A stretch of DNA of 64,000 nt. Origin: an uncultured Porphyromonadaceae bacterium. GTDB taxonomy: Bacteria; Bacteroidota; Bacteroidia; Bacteroidales; Muribaculaceae. The first letter of the stretch is position 1, and each line of letters starts with the position of its first letter. Below, piece after piece: positions 34,414 through 43,478 of this stretch. A program made the position numbers and the translations under genes. Below the pieces are notes generated by a model. That model was given only the letters and a program-made list of their open reading frames with translations. It had not been told where the DNA came from and did no database searches. The stretch is taken from NCBI GenBank assembly GCA_947175545.1, contig CAMWNI010000001.1, forward strand, positions 248,001-312,000, given 5' to 3'.

Positions 34414-35577
34414 ATGAAGAACTTTATCCTCGCTTCTGCTGCCGTTCTCGCTTTTGCAGGCGCAGCCAATGCGGAATCTGCCCCGCTGAATCCCAGTAAG
34501 CCTTTTGACAACTATTCAATCACCCTTAAGGGGGGAGTCGTTTCTCCAATGAAGAATAACCAGGGTTACACTCTCTTTGAAAACATGCGTGGAGTTGCCG
34601 GCCTTGAGGTCCGCAAGCAGATTACCCCCACGTTCGGTCTTGGTGTTGAAGGCGAGACCATGTTCAATACATCGACATGGAATCATGCACCCTCGCTCCG
34701 CAACGCCGTTGATCAGCTCTACGTAGGGGCCTTCGGAACCGTCAACTTCAACAATCTTTTTGCCGGCTATGCCGGTCAGCCCCGCGTCTTTGAAGTAGAA
34801 GGCGTTCTCGGTGCAGGCTGGATTCACGGCTTCATTCCCTCTGACCAGGGCAAGGACTACGACCACATGGGCGCCAAAGCCGGCCTGAACCTCAATTTCA
34901 ACCTCGGTTCATCCCGCGCGTGGACCCTCGGCATCAAGCCCGCGGTTCTCTGGGACCTGACCGCTGCCGGAGGCCAGTTTAACCGCCACAATGCAGCCTT
35001 CGAACTCGAAGCCGGCGTTACCTATCACTTCGGTAACTCCAACGGGACTCACAGTTTCACATTCGTCGAACCAATTGACCTGACCCCCTACAACGACCAG
35101 ATTAACGCCCTGCGCGCTGAAAACGCAGCACTCACAGCCGCTAACGCTGATGTCGTTGCCGCCAATGGCGTACTCGCTGCCCGGCTTGACGAATGTCTGA
35201 ACCGTCCGACTCCTGTTGTGACTAACACCGTTGTTGAAACCAGCAACACCCTCGAAAGTGTTCGCTACGTCTATTATCGCATTGGCTCCTCAACCATTTC
35301 CGCTGACCAGAAGCCCAATGTTGAAATGATTGCCGACTTCATGAAGCACAATCCTGAATCCTCTGTTGTCATCAAGGGCTACGCTTCTCAGGACGGTAAC
35401 CTCGACTTTAACCTCAAACTCGCTGCCAAGCGTGCCGAATCAGTAAAGAACATGCTCGTCAAGAAGTATGGCATCAAGGCTGGCCGCATCAAGGCTGAAG
35501 GCGAAGGCATCGGCCACATGTTCAAGGAAGAAAGCTGGAACCGCGTTGCAATCTGTATTCTCCACGAGGCTGAATAA
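34414..35577 (+). CDS. OmpA family outer-membrane protein
   Basis: Outer membrane structural porin-like protein. 387 residues from the ATG at 34414 (MKNFILASAAVLAFAGAANA, a clear signal peptide). A longer frame would start with TTG nine bases earlier and is rejected. The N-terminal beta-barrel occupies about 25-215. A short coiled segment (DQINALRAENAALTAANADV) links to the C-terminal OmpA peptidoglycan-binding domain (about 275-387). This domain includes VVIKGYASQDGNLDFNLKLAAKRAESVKNMLVKKYG. It is followed by a strong terminator. Confidence 0.93.
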   Translation: MKNFILASAAVLAFAGAANAESAPLNPSKPFDNYSITLKGGVVSPMKNNQGYTLFENMRGVAGLEVRKQITPTFGLGVEGETMFNTSTWNHAPSLRNAVDQLYVGAFGTVNFNNLFAGYAGQPRVFEVEGVLGAGWIHGFIPSDQGKDYDHMGAKAGLNLNFNLGSSRAWTLGIKPAVLWDLTAAGGQFNRHNAAFELEAGVTYHFGNSNGTHSFTFVEPIDLTPYNDQINALRAENAALTAANADVVAANGVLAARLDECLNRPTPVVTNTVVETSNTLESVRYVYYRIGSSTISADQKPNVEMIADFMKHNPESSVVIKGYASQDGNLDFNLKLAAKRAESVKNMLVKKYGIKAGRIKAEGEGIGHMFKEESWNRVAICILHEAE

Positions 35578-35596
35578 TCACCTCTTTCCACTCTAT

Positions 35597-35633
35597 AAAA
35601 ACGGCGCAGCCCCTTTCCCGGGCCGCGCCGTTT
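35597..35633 (+). terminator. Intrinsic terminator of the OmpA gene
   Basis: AAACGGCGC.GCCC pairs with GGGC.GCGCCGTTT around a short loop, 20 bases after the stop. A second GGCCGGCGGC tract followed by T7 lies near 35718. Confidence 0.8.
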
Positions 35634-35732
35634 ATCATATGGCGGTCTTAGCAAAAAAAGCGGACCGAGACGAGGCTTCTCCACGCAAACCGGAGCGGCG
35701 ACTGACGGTTCGCTGTTAGGCCGGCGGCTTTT

Positions 35733-35764
35733 TTTGTATTTGTTGAGGATTTTTACTAAATTTG
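35733..35764 (+). promoter_or_regulatory. Bacteroidetes-type promoter of the nfeD-mutL-thyA operon
   Basis: TTTG (35733..35736), 20 bases, TAAATTTG (35757..35764). The predicted start of transcription is about 40 bases before the nfeD ATG at 35810. Confidence 0.8.
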
Positions 35765-35809
35765 CCTACTCACTTATCCGGATTAAACCCTAAAAAACAT
35801 AACTTAGCT

Positions 35810-36259
35810 ATGTCTGTTTGGATAATATGGCTCTCCGTTGCAGCCATTCTGCTCATTATCGAAGTGCTTACCCAGATGTTCTGGACCCTATGTCTGGCAA
35901 TTGGCTGTGTCGGCGCCCTGGCGGGCAATCTGCTTGGCGTCGGAACTGCCTGGGAAATGATTATCATGGCCGGAGTTTCCTTTGTCGCTTATGCGTTTCT
36001 GGCGCCCGTGTTCCAACGCTGGCATCAGCGCCAGCTCGAAAAGAACGGCCGCAAAGACCGCACCGGCATGGACGCGCTTCTTGGCCGTCGGGCTGTCGTA
36101 ACTTCTGAAATCAAGCCCGGCGAGACCGGACGTGCGCGGATCGACGGCGACTCCTGGCAGGTTGTTGCCCCCGGCGTGCATGAAACCGTCCGTAAAGGCT
36201 CCGAGGTCATCGTTGAAGGCTACAACTCCATTATCCTGACCGTCAGTACCCGTATATGA
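35810..36259 (+). CDS. NfeD-like membrane protein
   Basis: A 149-residue protein with two or three membrane helices (about residues 2-75, including SVWIIWLSVAAILLIIEVL) and a C-terminal OB-fold (about 90-149, LLGRRAVVTSEIKPGETGRARIDGDSW). NfeD proteins work with SPFH proteins in membrane domain organisation. The longer frame beginning with TTG at 35762 overlaps the promoter and is rejected. The stop overlaps the mutL start as ATGA. It is first of five coupled genes. Confidence 0.88.
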   Translation: MSVWIIWLSVAAILLIIEVLTQMFWTLCLAIGCVGALAGNLLGVGTAWEMIIMAGVSFVAYAFLAPVFQRWHQRQLEKNGRKDRTGMDALLGRRAVVTSEIKPGETGRARIDGDSWQVVAPGVHETVRKGSEVIVEGYNSIILTVSTRI

Positions 36260-38109
36260 GCGATGTAATCAGACTGTTGCCAGACTCGGTTGCCAACCAG
36301 ATTGCCGCCGGTGAGGTCATTCAGCGTCCGGCGTCGGTTGTCAAGGAGCTGGTCGAGAATGCCGTTGACGCCGGGGCAACCGAAATCTCAATCATTATCA
36401 AGGACGCCGGGCGCACACTGATTCAGGTCGTTGACAATGGCTGCGGCATGTCTGCAACTGACGCCCGTCTGGCCTTTGAACGCCATTCGACATCGAAAAT
36501 CCGCAATGCCGACGACCTTTTCTCGCTTCGAACAATGGGCTTCCGCGGTGAGGCGCTCGCCTCGATTTGTGCCGTGAGTCAGGTCGACCTCCGCACGATG
36601 CGTCGCGGCGCCCCGTGCGGCACTCGCCTGCTGATCAATGGGTCGCGCGTTGAGAGCCAGGAGCCGGAAGCATGCGTTGCCGGCTCGAACATGATGGTGC
36701 GCAATCTGTTCTATAATGTTCCGGCGCGTCGCAAATTTCTGAAAAAGGACTCCGTCGAGATGGCCAATATTCTTCACGAATTCGAGCGTCTGGCGCTTGT
36801 CAATCCCTCAGTGGAGCTTACCTTGGTCCATAATGACATGACACTCCACAGGCTTCCGCCCGCTCCGATGCGCCGGCGCATCGTTGACCTCTTCGGCAAG
36901 AGCCTTGACTCGCAGCTGATTCCGGTCGAGACGGACACCGACATGGTGCGACTGAGCGGCTTCATTGTCCGCCCTGAACACTGCCGCAAGCGCGGAGCCT
37001 TGCAATATCTCTTTGTCAACGGCCGCAACATGCGCCACCCTTATTTCCACAAAGCGATAATGCAGTGTTACGACGGGCTGATTCCCGCTGACGAGCAGCC
37101 CAACTATTTTATTGACTTCAACGTTGATCCCCAGACGATTGACGTTAACATCCACCCGACAAAAAACGAAATCAAATTCGAGCAGGAGCAGGGCATCCGC
37201 CAGATTCTCTATGCGGCAGTCAAGGAAACCATTGGCCGATACAACAGCGCGCCGCAAATTGACTTTGCTACGCTTAACGACGAGGACCGACCCGAAATTC
37301 CCGCCCCTTCGCTCCAGTATGAAGCAACCAGGAGGAACGCTCCGGCCCAGACGTTCCCGGGCGGTGACGCTTACAATCCTTTTGCAGCCCAGTCTTCGGT
37401 ACGCAACTGGGAGGAACTCTATCGCAATTTCGAGGCAGACAGGGCCGCTGCGCTCGCCTCGGCTCCCGTCGAGCGGTCGACTCCCTCGACCCTCAACGGA
37501 CTTGATTTTGCTGACGACGAAGCCTCGACGACGGTTGCAACCGGTACAGAAGGCGGCGCTATTCTTCCCGTAGGCAATCGCTATGTGGCGTTGGCTGACT
37601 CACGCGGTCTGCGCATCGTGGACCTGCGCCGGGCGCATCAGGCCGTCCTTTTCAGTCGTTTCATGAGCGCCGACCACTCGGCTGCGGGACAGCGTCTGCT
37701 CTTCCCCGAGACAGTCAGGCTCGAACCCTCCGAGCTGCCTCTGATGGACGAGCTTGAGCCGCGTCTGGCCGCTATGGGCTTCGATCTGGCACCCCTGGGC
37801 GACGGCGACTGGGCTATCAACGCTGTTCCCGCCGGAACCGATTCGAAAAACCCCGCCGGGATGTTTCTTGAAATCATTCGTGAAGTGGCCGCCGACTCCC
37901 GCGGCGACTCGGCTTCGCCCCTGGCCGAACGGGCCGCTGCCGCGATGGCCGTTGCGGCTTCCTTCCGCCCTGACCGGCGCATGACCGACGCGGAGATCCA
38001 GTCCCTTCTGGCCGACCTCATGTCGCTCTCCCTTCCCGGTTTTTCCCCAAAGGGCAAACCGGTCTTTACGGTTATTTCCGAATCTGACCTCTCAAAACTT
38101 CTCTCATGA
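36256..38109 (+). CDS. mutL: DNA mismatch repair protein MutL
   Basis: Couples MutS mismatch recognition to strand excision. At 617 residues it is of normal length. The N-terminal GHKL ATPase is clear: AGEVIQRPASVVKELVENAVDAGA, DNGCGM and TMGFRGEALASI. The C-terminal dimerisation domain (about 430-617) lacks the endonuclease motif DQHAxxE; the matching stretch reads VDLRRAHQAVLFSRFM, so it is probably not a nicking enzyme. Its start overlaps nfeD, and its stop overlaps the lipid kinase start, both by ATGA. Confidence 0.95.
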   Translation: MSDVIRLLPDSVANQIAAGEVIQRPASVVKELVENAVDAGATEISIIIKDAGRTLIQVVDNGCGMSATDARLAFERHSTSKIRNADDLFSLRTMGFRGEALASICAVSQVDLRTMRRGAPCGTRLLINGSRVESQEPEACVAGSNMMVRNLFYNVPARRKFLKKDSVEMANILHEFERLALVNPSVELTLVHNDMTLHRLPPAPMRRRIVDLFGKSLDSQLIPVETDTDMVRLSGFIVRPEHCRKRGALQYLFVNGRNMRHPYFHKAIMQCYDGLIPADEQPNYFIDFNVDPQTIDVNIHPTKNEIKFEQEQGIRQILYAAVKETIGRYNSAPQIDFATLNDEDRPEIPAPSLQYEATRRNAPAQTFPGGDAYNPFAAQSSVRNWEELYRNFEADRAAALASAPVERSTPSTLNGLDFADDEASTTVATGTEGGAILPVGNRYVALADSRGLRIVDLRRAHQAVLFSRFMSADHSAAGQRLLFPETVRLEPSELPLMDELEPRLAAMGFDLAPLGDGDWAINAVPAGTDSKNPAGMFLEIIREVAADSRGDSASPLAERAAAAMAVAASFRPDRRMTDAEIQSLLADLMSLSLPGFSPKGKPVFTVISESDLSKLLS

Positions 38110-39032
38110 AAGCACTGCTGATTGTCAACCCCAAGAGCGGAACATCTGCCGCTTCGAAAGACTCCATTGTTGAACTGGCGCGCCGGATTCTGCCTGATGC
38201 CGGCTTCGAACTCGAAGTCGTTTACACCGAGCGTCGCGGCCATGCCTCCGAACTGGCCTCAGCCGCTGCCGACTCCGGAGTTCCCGTCGTTATTGCCGCC
38301 GGAGGCGACGGCACAGTCAACGAAACCGCCCGCGCCCTCTGTTATCGCGAAACCTCTCTCGGAATCATTCCCTGCGGATCGGGCAACGGTCTTGCGCGCC
38401 ATCTGAACCTCTCGATGAACCCCGAGCGGGCCTTGCGGACTATTGCCGCCGGGCGCGTCGAAACCATTGACTTCTGCACGGCCAACGGCGAACCCTTCTT
38501 CTGCACTTTCGGCATGGGATTCGACGCCGCCGTCAGTGACCGCTTTGCGTCGCGCCCGGACCGTCGAGGTCTCCGCAACTACGTTCGCGCCGCCGTCGAA
38601 GTCTTCCTGCGCTATAAATCGCAGGAATATACGCTCTCGACCCCTGAGGAAACTCTGACGGAGCGGGCATTCATCGTGGCCTGCTGCAACGCGTCGCAGT
38701 ATGGTAACAACGCTTTCATTGCTCCGCGCGCGTCGCTGACCGACGGCCTCATGGATGTCACCGTCATTCATCGCGGTTCCTGGCTTAGCCATGCCTTGAG
38801 CGGCCTTCAGATAATGACCGGCTCGCTGGCCGATTCGGCCCGTGTGCGCTTCATTCGCACTTCCAGTCTCCACATCAGCCGCCCCTTCGCCGGCCCGGCC
38901 CATCTTGACGGTGAAGTGGCCCGCATCGGCAAGGAAATTGACGTCAAGTGCAACCATAAAGCCCTGCGCGTTTTTACTCCCGGCGAAGTCCGTGTGCGCC
39001 CGTTGCTGACCTCGCTTGGAATTGCAAAATGA
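38106..39032 (+). CDS. YegS/DagK-type lipid kinase
   Basis: Phosphorylates diacylglycerol or a related lipid. 308 residues. The N-terminal nucleotide domain has LLIVNPKSGT and VVIAAGGDGTVNETA (GGDG motif near 60), then GIIPCGSGNGLARHL. The C-terminal lid domain ends with HLDGEVARIGKEIDVKCN. All match the family. Its place between mutL and an iron-sulfur membrane protein, with overlaps on both sides, gives no obvious shared pathway. Confidence 0.92.
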   Translation: MKALLIVNPKSGTSAASKDSIVELARRILPDAGFELEVVYTERRGHASELASAAADSGVPVVIAAGGDGTVNETARALCYRETSLGIIPCGSGNGLARHLNLSMNPERALRTIAAGRVETIDFCTANGEPFFCTFGMGFDAAVSDRFASRPDRRGLRNYVRAAVEVFLRYKSQEYTLSTPEETLTERAFIVACCNASQYGNNAFIAPRASLTDGLMDVTVIHRGSWLSHALSGLQIMTGSLADSARVRFIRTSSLHISRPFAGPAHLDGEVARIGKEIDVKCNHKALRVFTPGEVRVRPLLTSLGIAK

Positions 39033-39844
39033 ACGAACTCAGCCGAAACCGGGGTCAGGGAATCCTCATGGTGATCCGAATCACCGTTGAGGCCTCAGCC
39101 GCGTTTTTCATCACCGCCGCACTGCTCCATTACGGAACCGCTTCGACCGCCATCGGCCGCGAACTGATTCGCCTGCAGCCCGAGGTTGCGACAGCAGCCT
39201 TGTCGCTGACGGTGCTGACCGTCTGGCTCGGCGTGACCCTCATCTTCGGCCGCATTTACTGCTCGACCCTATGCCCCTTGGGCGCTCTGATGGATCTGGC
39301 AGCCCGCGCCCGTCCGCGCGCCAGGGTCTATCGTTATTCGCGCCCATTCTCCCTGTTGCGCCTCGTTGTCATGACCGCAGTCCTGCTGATGATAGCCGCC
39401 GGCCTTCTGTTTCCACGTCGCTGGCTCCTTCCCTTCGGCCTATATGCCTCGGTGATTGACACTCTGCTGGCTCCGACGGTCTCCGTTGCCGCACTTATGG
39501 CCGCAGCGGTTGTCGGCACCCTGGCCGCCGTGGCATTCCGCCGCGGACGCTTTGTCTGCAATACTCTCTGTCCCGTCGGCTCCCTTCTGGGCCTCTTTTC
39601 GCGCCGCGCTGCTTTCCATTTCGACATCAATACGGACCGCTGCACCCAGTGTCGGCGTTGTGTCGATGTCTGCAAGGCACAGTGCATTGACCTCAACGAC
39701 CATCTTGTTGACATGAGCCGATGTGTTGTCTGCTTCGACTGCCTGCCCGAGTGTCCCGACGATGCGATTACCTACACCCTCGGGCGCCACACCCTCTCAG
39801 ACCCTCTGATGATGCCAAAATATAAAACCTTTTCAAAGAAATGA
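39029..39844 (+). CDS. 4Fe-4S membrane protein, NapH/YccM-like
   Basis: A 271-residue integral membrane electron-transfer protein. Four or five helices occupy about residues 15-185. Two cytoplasmic Cys pairs follow helices: [20 protein letters not shown] and [15 protein letters not shown], the CxxxCP pattern of NapH, NosR and YccM. The C-terminal domain has two ferredoxin clusters: [15 protein letters not shown] and [16 protein letters not shown]. It probably passes electrons from the quinone pool. The electron acceptor is not evident from the neighbours. Overlaps on both sides (ATGA) tie it to the lipid kinase and thyA. Confidence 0.85.
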   Translation: MNELSRNRGQGILMVIRITVEASAAFFITAALLHYGTASTAIGRELIRLQPEVATAALSLTVLTVWLGVTLIFGRIYCSTLCPLGALMDLAARARPRARVYRYSRPFSLLRLVVMTAVLLMIAAGLLFPRRWLLPFGLYASVIDTLLAPTVSVAALMAAAVVGTLAAVAFRRGRFVCNTLCPVGSLLGLFSRRAAFHFDINTDRCTQCRRCVDVCKAQCIDLNDHLVDMSRCVVCFDCLPECPDDAITYTLGRHTLSDPLMMPKYKTFSKK

Positions 39845-40638
39845 AACAATACCTTGACCAGCTCAACGATATCCTGACCAACGGAGTCAGAAAAACAGAC
39901 CGTACCGGAACCGGAACCCTCTCCGTATTCGGGCGTCAGATGCGCTTTGACCTTGCCGACGGCTTCCCTCTGGTGACTACTAAGAAGCTACATCTGAAGT
40001 CTATAATCCACGAATTGCTATGGTTTCTCAAGGGAGACACAAACGTTCGCTATCTTCAGGAAAACGGCGTCAGAATCTGGAACGAATGGGCTGATCCCGA
40101 AACCGGTGAACTCGGCCCCGTTTACGGTGCGCAATGGCGTGCATGGCCTGACGGAAAAGGCGGATTCATTGACCAGATTTCCGACGTTATCGAGCAGATT
40201 AAGACCAATCCGGACAGCCGACGCCTGATTGTCAGTGCCTGGAACGTCGCTCAGATTCCAGACATGGCCCTTCCTCCCTGCCATGCCTTCTTTCAGTTCT
40301 ATGTGGCTGACGGGCGCCTGAGCCTACAACTTTATCAGCGCTCGGCCGACTGGTTTCTCGGTGTCCCCTTCAACATCGCCTCTTATGCCCTGCTGCTGAT
40401 GATGGTGGCGCAGGTGACCGGCCTCCAGCCCGGCGAATTCATCCACACCACGGGCGATACTCATCTCTACACTAACCACCTTGACCAGGCTCGCCTGCAA
40501 CTTTCGCGCACCCCGCGCCCGCTGCCACGCATGCATCTCAACCCCGACGTCAAATCCATCTTCGATTTCACTTACTCGGACTTCACACTGACCGACTACG
40601 ATCCGCATCCCCATATTCCCGCTCCCGTCGCGGTCTAA
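39841..40638 (+). CDS. thyA: Thymidylate synthase
   Basis: Makes dTMP from dUMP with methylene-tetrahydrofolate. 265 residues as for the E. coli enzyme. Active-site cysteine in [11 protein letters not shown] near residue 147. The dUMP-binding arginine region is [18 protein letters not shown]. The C-terminal end IPAPVAV is canonical. It is last in the five-gene coupled chain. The dihydrofolate reductase gene that often follows thyA is absent; radC lies opposite. Confidence 0.97.
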   Translation: MKQYLDQLNDILTNGVRKTDRTGTGTLSVFGRQMRFDLADGFPLVTTKKLHLKSIIHELLWFLKGDTNVRYLQENGVRIWNEWADPETGELGPVYGAQWRAWPDGKGGFIDQISDVIEQIKTNPDSRRLIVSAWNVAQIPDMALPPCHAFFQFYVADGRLSLQLYQRSADWFLGVPFNIASYALLLMMVAQVTGLQPGEFIHTTGDTHLYTNHLDQARLQLSRTPRPLPRMHLNPDVKSIFDFTYSDFTLTDYDPHPHIPAPVAV

Positions 40639-40675
40639 ACCCTGATATTTCTGCAAGGAACGGAGAGAACTTGCG

Positions 40676-41386
40676 TCAGAGGAGGTGGCCTTCGTCCGCG
40701 AAGGAGTAATAGGCGGAGGGAGTGACAATAATGTGGTCAATGACGCGGATGTCAAGGGTCTTGGCGCCGGCAAGGATGCGGCGTGTCAGGTCGTCGTCCT
40801 GGGCTGAGGGACGCAGTTGTCCGCTGGGGTGGTTGTGGACCAGCGCGATTGTCGATGCCTGATGGTCAATGACCTTCTTGAAGAGCAATCGGATGTCCAC
40901 CAGCGTGGCGGCAATTCCGCCTTGGCTGACCCTTTCGCATGCAATAGGAGCCAGGCGTTGGTTAAGGATGATTATCCAGAATTCTTCGTGGGTAAGAAGT
41001 TCCAGGCGCGTTCTGATGTACTCGTAGAGCGCCTGCGAGCCGGTAATGGATTCGACCTGCTGGGCGCGGGCCATGGCGCCGCGTGCGCGCAGTCCGAGTT
41101 CAAGGGCGGCGATGACGGTGATGGCCTTGGCCGGACCCATGCCCGGCACCATCTTTGCCAGTGCCATGGGAGTTGTGCGCGCAAGGCGTGCAAGGTCATT
41201 GTCATGCTGTCGCAGGATGTCGCGCGCGACGCTCAGCACGCTTTTCCCGGCCGTGCCGACTCGCAGAAGGATTGCAAGCAGCTCGGCGTCGGTCAGCACG
41301 CCGATGCCCTGGCTCAGGGCCTTTTCGCGCGGCTTGTCGCCGGCGGCGAGGTCGCGCATCATGTCAGCAGAGACCCAGTCACTCAT
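40676..41386 (-). CDS. radC: RadC family JAB/MPN protein
   Basis: A 236-residue protein from the ATG at 41386 (MSDWVSADMMRDLAAGDKPREK). A helix-hairpin-helix segment lies near 50-80 (LAKMVPGMGPAKAITVIAALELG). The JAMM metallo domain reads LVHNHPSGQLRPSAQDDDLT. Its true biochemical role is not settled, despite the name. A longer frame runs back into the glycosyltransferase gene; the chosen ATG overlaps it by 8 bases. Confidence 0.9.
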   Translation of the reverse strand: MSDWVSADMMRDLAAGDKPREKALSQGIGVLTDAELLAILLRVGTAGKSVLSVARDILRQHDNDLARLARTTPMALAKMVPGMGPAKAITVIAALELGLRARGAMARAQQVESITGSQALYEYIRTRLELLTHEEFWIIILNQRLAPIACERVSQGGIAATLVDIRLLFKKVIDHQASTIALVHNHPSGQLRPSAQDDDLTRRILAGAKTLDIRVIDHIIVTPSAYYSFADEGHLL

Positions 41387-42347
41387 TGGCGCCCTTTCTG
41401 ATCTCAATCTCGGCCGCTTCATTGCGGCCATTCAGCAGGGCCTTCAGAAATCCGAAACCGTAGCCCCATAGCTGGATAAACGCCGCCGGAACGGCATAGA
41501 GCGCCACTTTCAGTCCGTCGGCAACGAGGGCCGAGACAAACAGCGCCAGCGTGTAGACTCCAAGGGGCAGCAGCCACCATGGACTGACAAATATGCCCGT
41601 CAGAATCAGAAACAGTGACCCGAGCAGGAATAGGGCCGGAAGGCAGTGAACCGCCTTCAGAGAGCCGGGATAGAGCGTCTTGAGCGTAATGCGGCTCATG
41701 CCGAAAACGTAGACCTGGCGGGCAAACTTGCGCCACGACATGCGGCGCGCATGATAGACCGGTGCTTCGCGTATAAGTTCCATGCAGAAGCCCTCGCGGC
41801 GTATGCGCATTGACATGTCGATGTCTTCGCTGAACATCTCGCGGAAGCCGCCGACTCGCTCATAGACCTCGCGACTGAAGCCCATGTTGAACGTTCGCGG
41901 GGTGAACTTTTCAAGGCTGACCTTTCCGCCGCGGATACCCCCGGTGGTCAGAAACGAGGTCATGGCGAAGTTGATTCCCTTCTGGAGTGTTGAAAACGAC
42001 TCGTGGGCCGAGTCCGGACCGCCGAAGCAGTCGGGAAGCGGCAGTTTGGTCAGCAGGGTCTCGAAATAGGTTTGCGGAATGATGCAGTCCGAGTCAAAAA
42101 AGATGAAATAGTCGCCTGTGGCGCGCTCCATCGCATAGTTGCGCGCAATTGAGCGTCCTTCGTTCTCCTTCCAGTAATAGCGTACAAAGGGATAGCGGGC
42201 GCAGACGTCGCCGCAGGGCAGGGTTGACCCGTCATCAACGGCAACTACTTCGAAACATCCCGGCGCTGTCTGCCGGCTGAGGCTTTCGAGCAGCGCCTCC
42301 ATCTCGTCGGCGCGGTTATAGACGGGAATGATTACGCTGAATTTCAC
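41379..42347 (-). CDS. GT2 family glycosyltransferase with C-terminal membrane helices
   Basis: A 322-residue inverting glycosyltransferase. The N-terminal GT-A fold starts SVIIPVYNRADEMEALLESLSRQ. The DxD-type motif is FFDSDCIIP near residue 97. A second acidic motif is FSEDIDMSMR. Two or three hydrophobic helices from about 235 anchor it to the membrane. The start is GTG at 42347, overlapping the nspC stop as GTGA. It probably transfers sugars onto a lipid-linked or surface glycan (inference). Confidence 0.88.
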   Translation of the reverse strand: MKFSVIIPVYNRADEMEALLESLSRQTAPGCFEVVAVDDGSTLPCGDVCARYPFVRYYWKENEGRSIARNYAMERATGDYFIFFDSDCIIPQTYFETLLTKLPLPDCFGGPDSAHESFSTLQKGINFAMTSFLTTGGIRGGKVSLEKFTPRTFNMGFSREVYERVGGFREMFSEDIDMSMRIRREGFCMELIREAPVYHARRMSWRKFARQVYVFGMSRITLKTLYPGSLKAVHCLPALFLLGSLFLILTGIFVSPWWLLPLGVYTLALFVSALVADGLKVALYAVPAAFIQLWGYGFGFLKALLNGRNEAAEIEIRKGANE

Positions 42348-43459
42348 GACATTCTTGATTTGTAGTCTTCGTAAGTAAACTCGCGCAGCATCTCCTGCGT
42401 GCCGTCGGCTCGCTGAAGAACGATTGACGGGTGCCGGATGCCGTTAAACATCGTCGTCTTCACCGTTGTGTAATGGTTCATATCCTCCAGGGTCAGACGC
42501 CGTCCGGCCTCAAGCGGAGTGTCGAAGCGCCACGGACCGCAGAAATCGCCGCTCAGACAGGAGTTGCCGCCGAGGCGATATTCATGTTCGCCCGTTTCGG
42601 ACGCTTCGCTTATAAGCGGCTGATAGGGCATCTCGAGCGTGTCCGGCATGTGGCAGGCAAAACTGGCGTCAATAATGGCTGTCTTGATTCCCTGGTTCTC
42701 CACAATGTCGACCACGGACGTAATCAGGTCGCCTGTGCGCCAGGTCCAGGCCGATCCCGGCTCGAGAATAACCTTTACGCCCGGATGGCGTTCGCGGAAT
42801 CCTCTGAGAATTTCAACGAGTCGGTCCGTGTCATAGTCGGCGCGCGTCATAAGGTGTCCGCCGCCCATGTTGACCCATTTCATGCGGTCGATATGCCTGC
42901 CGAATTGCGCCTCGAAAGCCTCCAGGACCTTAGCCAGGTCCTCAGGCGAGCCTTCGCAGAGAGCATGGAAGTGCAGACCCTCGATGCCTTCGGGCAGGCG
43001 GTCGGGCATATCCTCCGGACTGACGCCGAAGCGGCTTCCCGGCAGTGCCGGATTGTAGAGGTCGGTCTCCACTACGGAGCAGCGCGGATTGACTCTCAGT
43101 CCGGCCGATACCTTTCCGCCGCGCGCCTTTACGGCCGGCAGAAAGCGCCGGGCCTGGCTCAGGGAGTTGAACGTAATGTGCGTCGAGCCGTCAAGATAGC
43201 GGCCGATGCTCTCCTCCGTGTAGGCCGGACAATAGCTATGAATCTCTGCGCCGAGTTCTTCGCGACCAAGCTGAAGCTCGTTGAGCGACGACGCGGTCGC
43301 GTTCACGCCATATTCGCGCAGAATCGGAAACGAGCGCCAAAGCGCATTGGCCTTGAAAGCCATGATGATTTCAACTCCGGCGCGCTCGGCAACCGAGCGG
43401 ATCAGCTCAATGTTGCGGCGCAGTTTCTCTTCGTATACAATATAATAAGGTGTCTGCAT
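42344..43459 (-). CDS. nspC: Carboxynorspermidine decarboxylase
   Basis: PLP enzyme of the alternative polyamine pathway, decarboxylating carboxyspermidine or carboxynorspermidine. 371 residues. The PLP lysine lies in EIIMAFKANALWRSFP near residue 34. Family blocks NVNPRCSVVETDLYNP-like (RVNPRCSVVETDLYNP) and VNMGGGHLMTRADYD are clear. Spermidine through this route is normal in Bacteroidetes. The partner dehydrogenase gene is not in the window. It is coupled to the GT2 gene. Confidence 0.92.
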   Translation of the reverse strand: MQTPYYIVYEEKLRRNIELIRSVAERAGVEIIMAFKANALWRSFPILREYGVNATASSLNELQLGREELGAEIHSYCPAYTEESIGRYLDGSTHITFNSLSQARRFLPAVKARGGKVSAGLRVNPRCSVVETDLYNPALPGSRFGVSPEDMPDRLPEGIEGLHFHALCEGSPEDLAKVLEAFEAQFGRHIDRMKWVNMGGGHLMTRADYDTDRLVEILRGFRERHPGVKVILEPGSAWTWRTGDLITSVVDIVENQGIKTAIIDASFACHMPDTLEMPYQPLISEASETGEHEYRLGGNSCLSGDFCGPWRFDTPLEAGRRLTLEDMNHYTTVKTTMFNGIRHPSIVLQRADGTQEMLREFTYEDYKSRMS

Positions 43460-43478
43460 CCTGAGTCCCTTTTTATTT

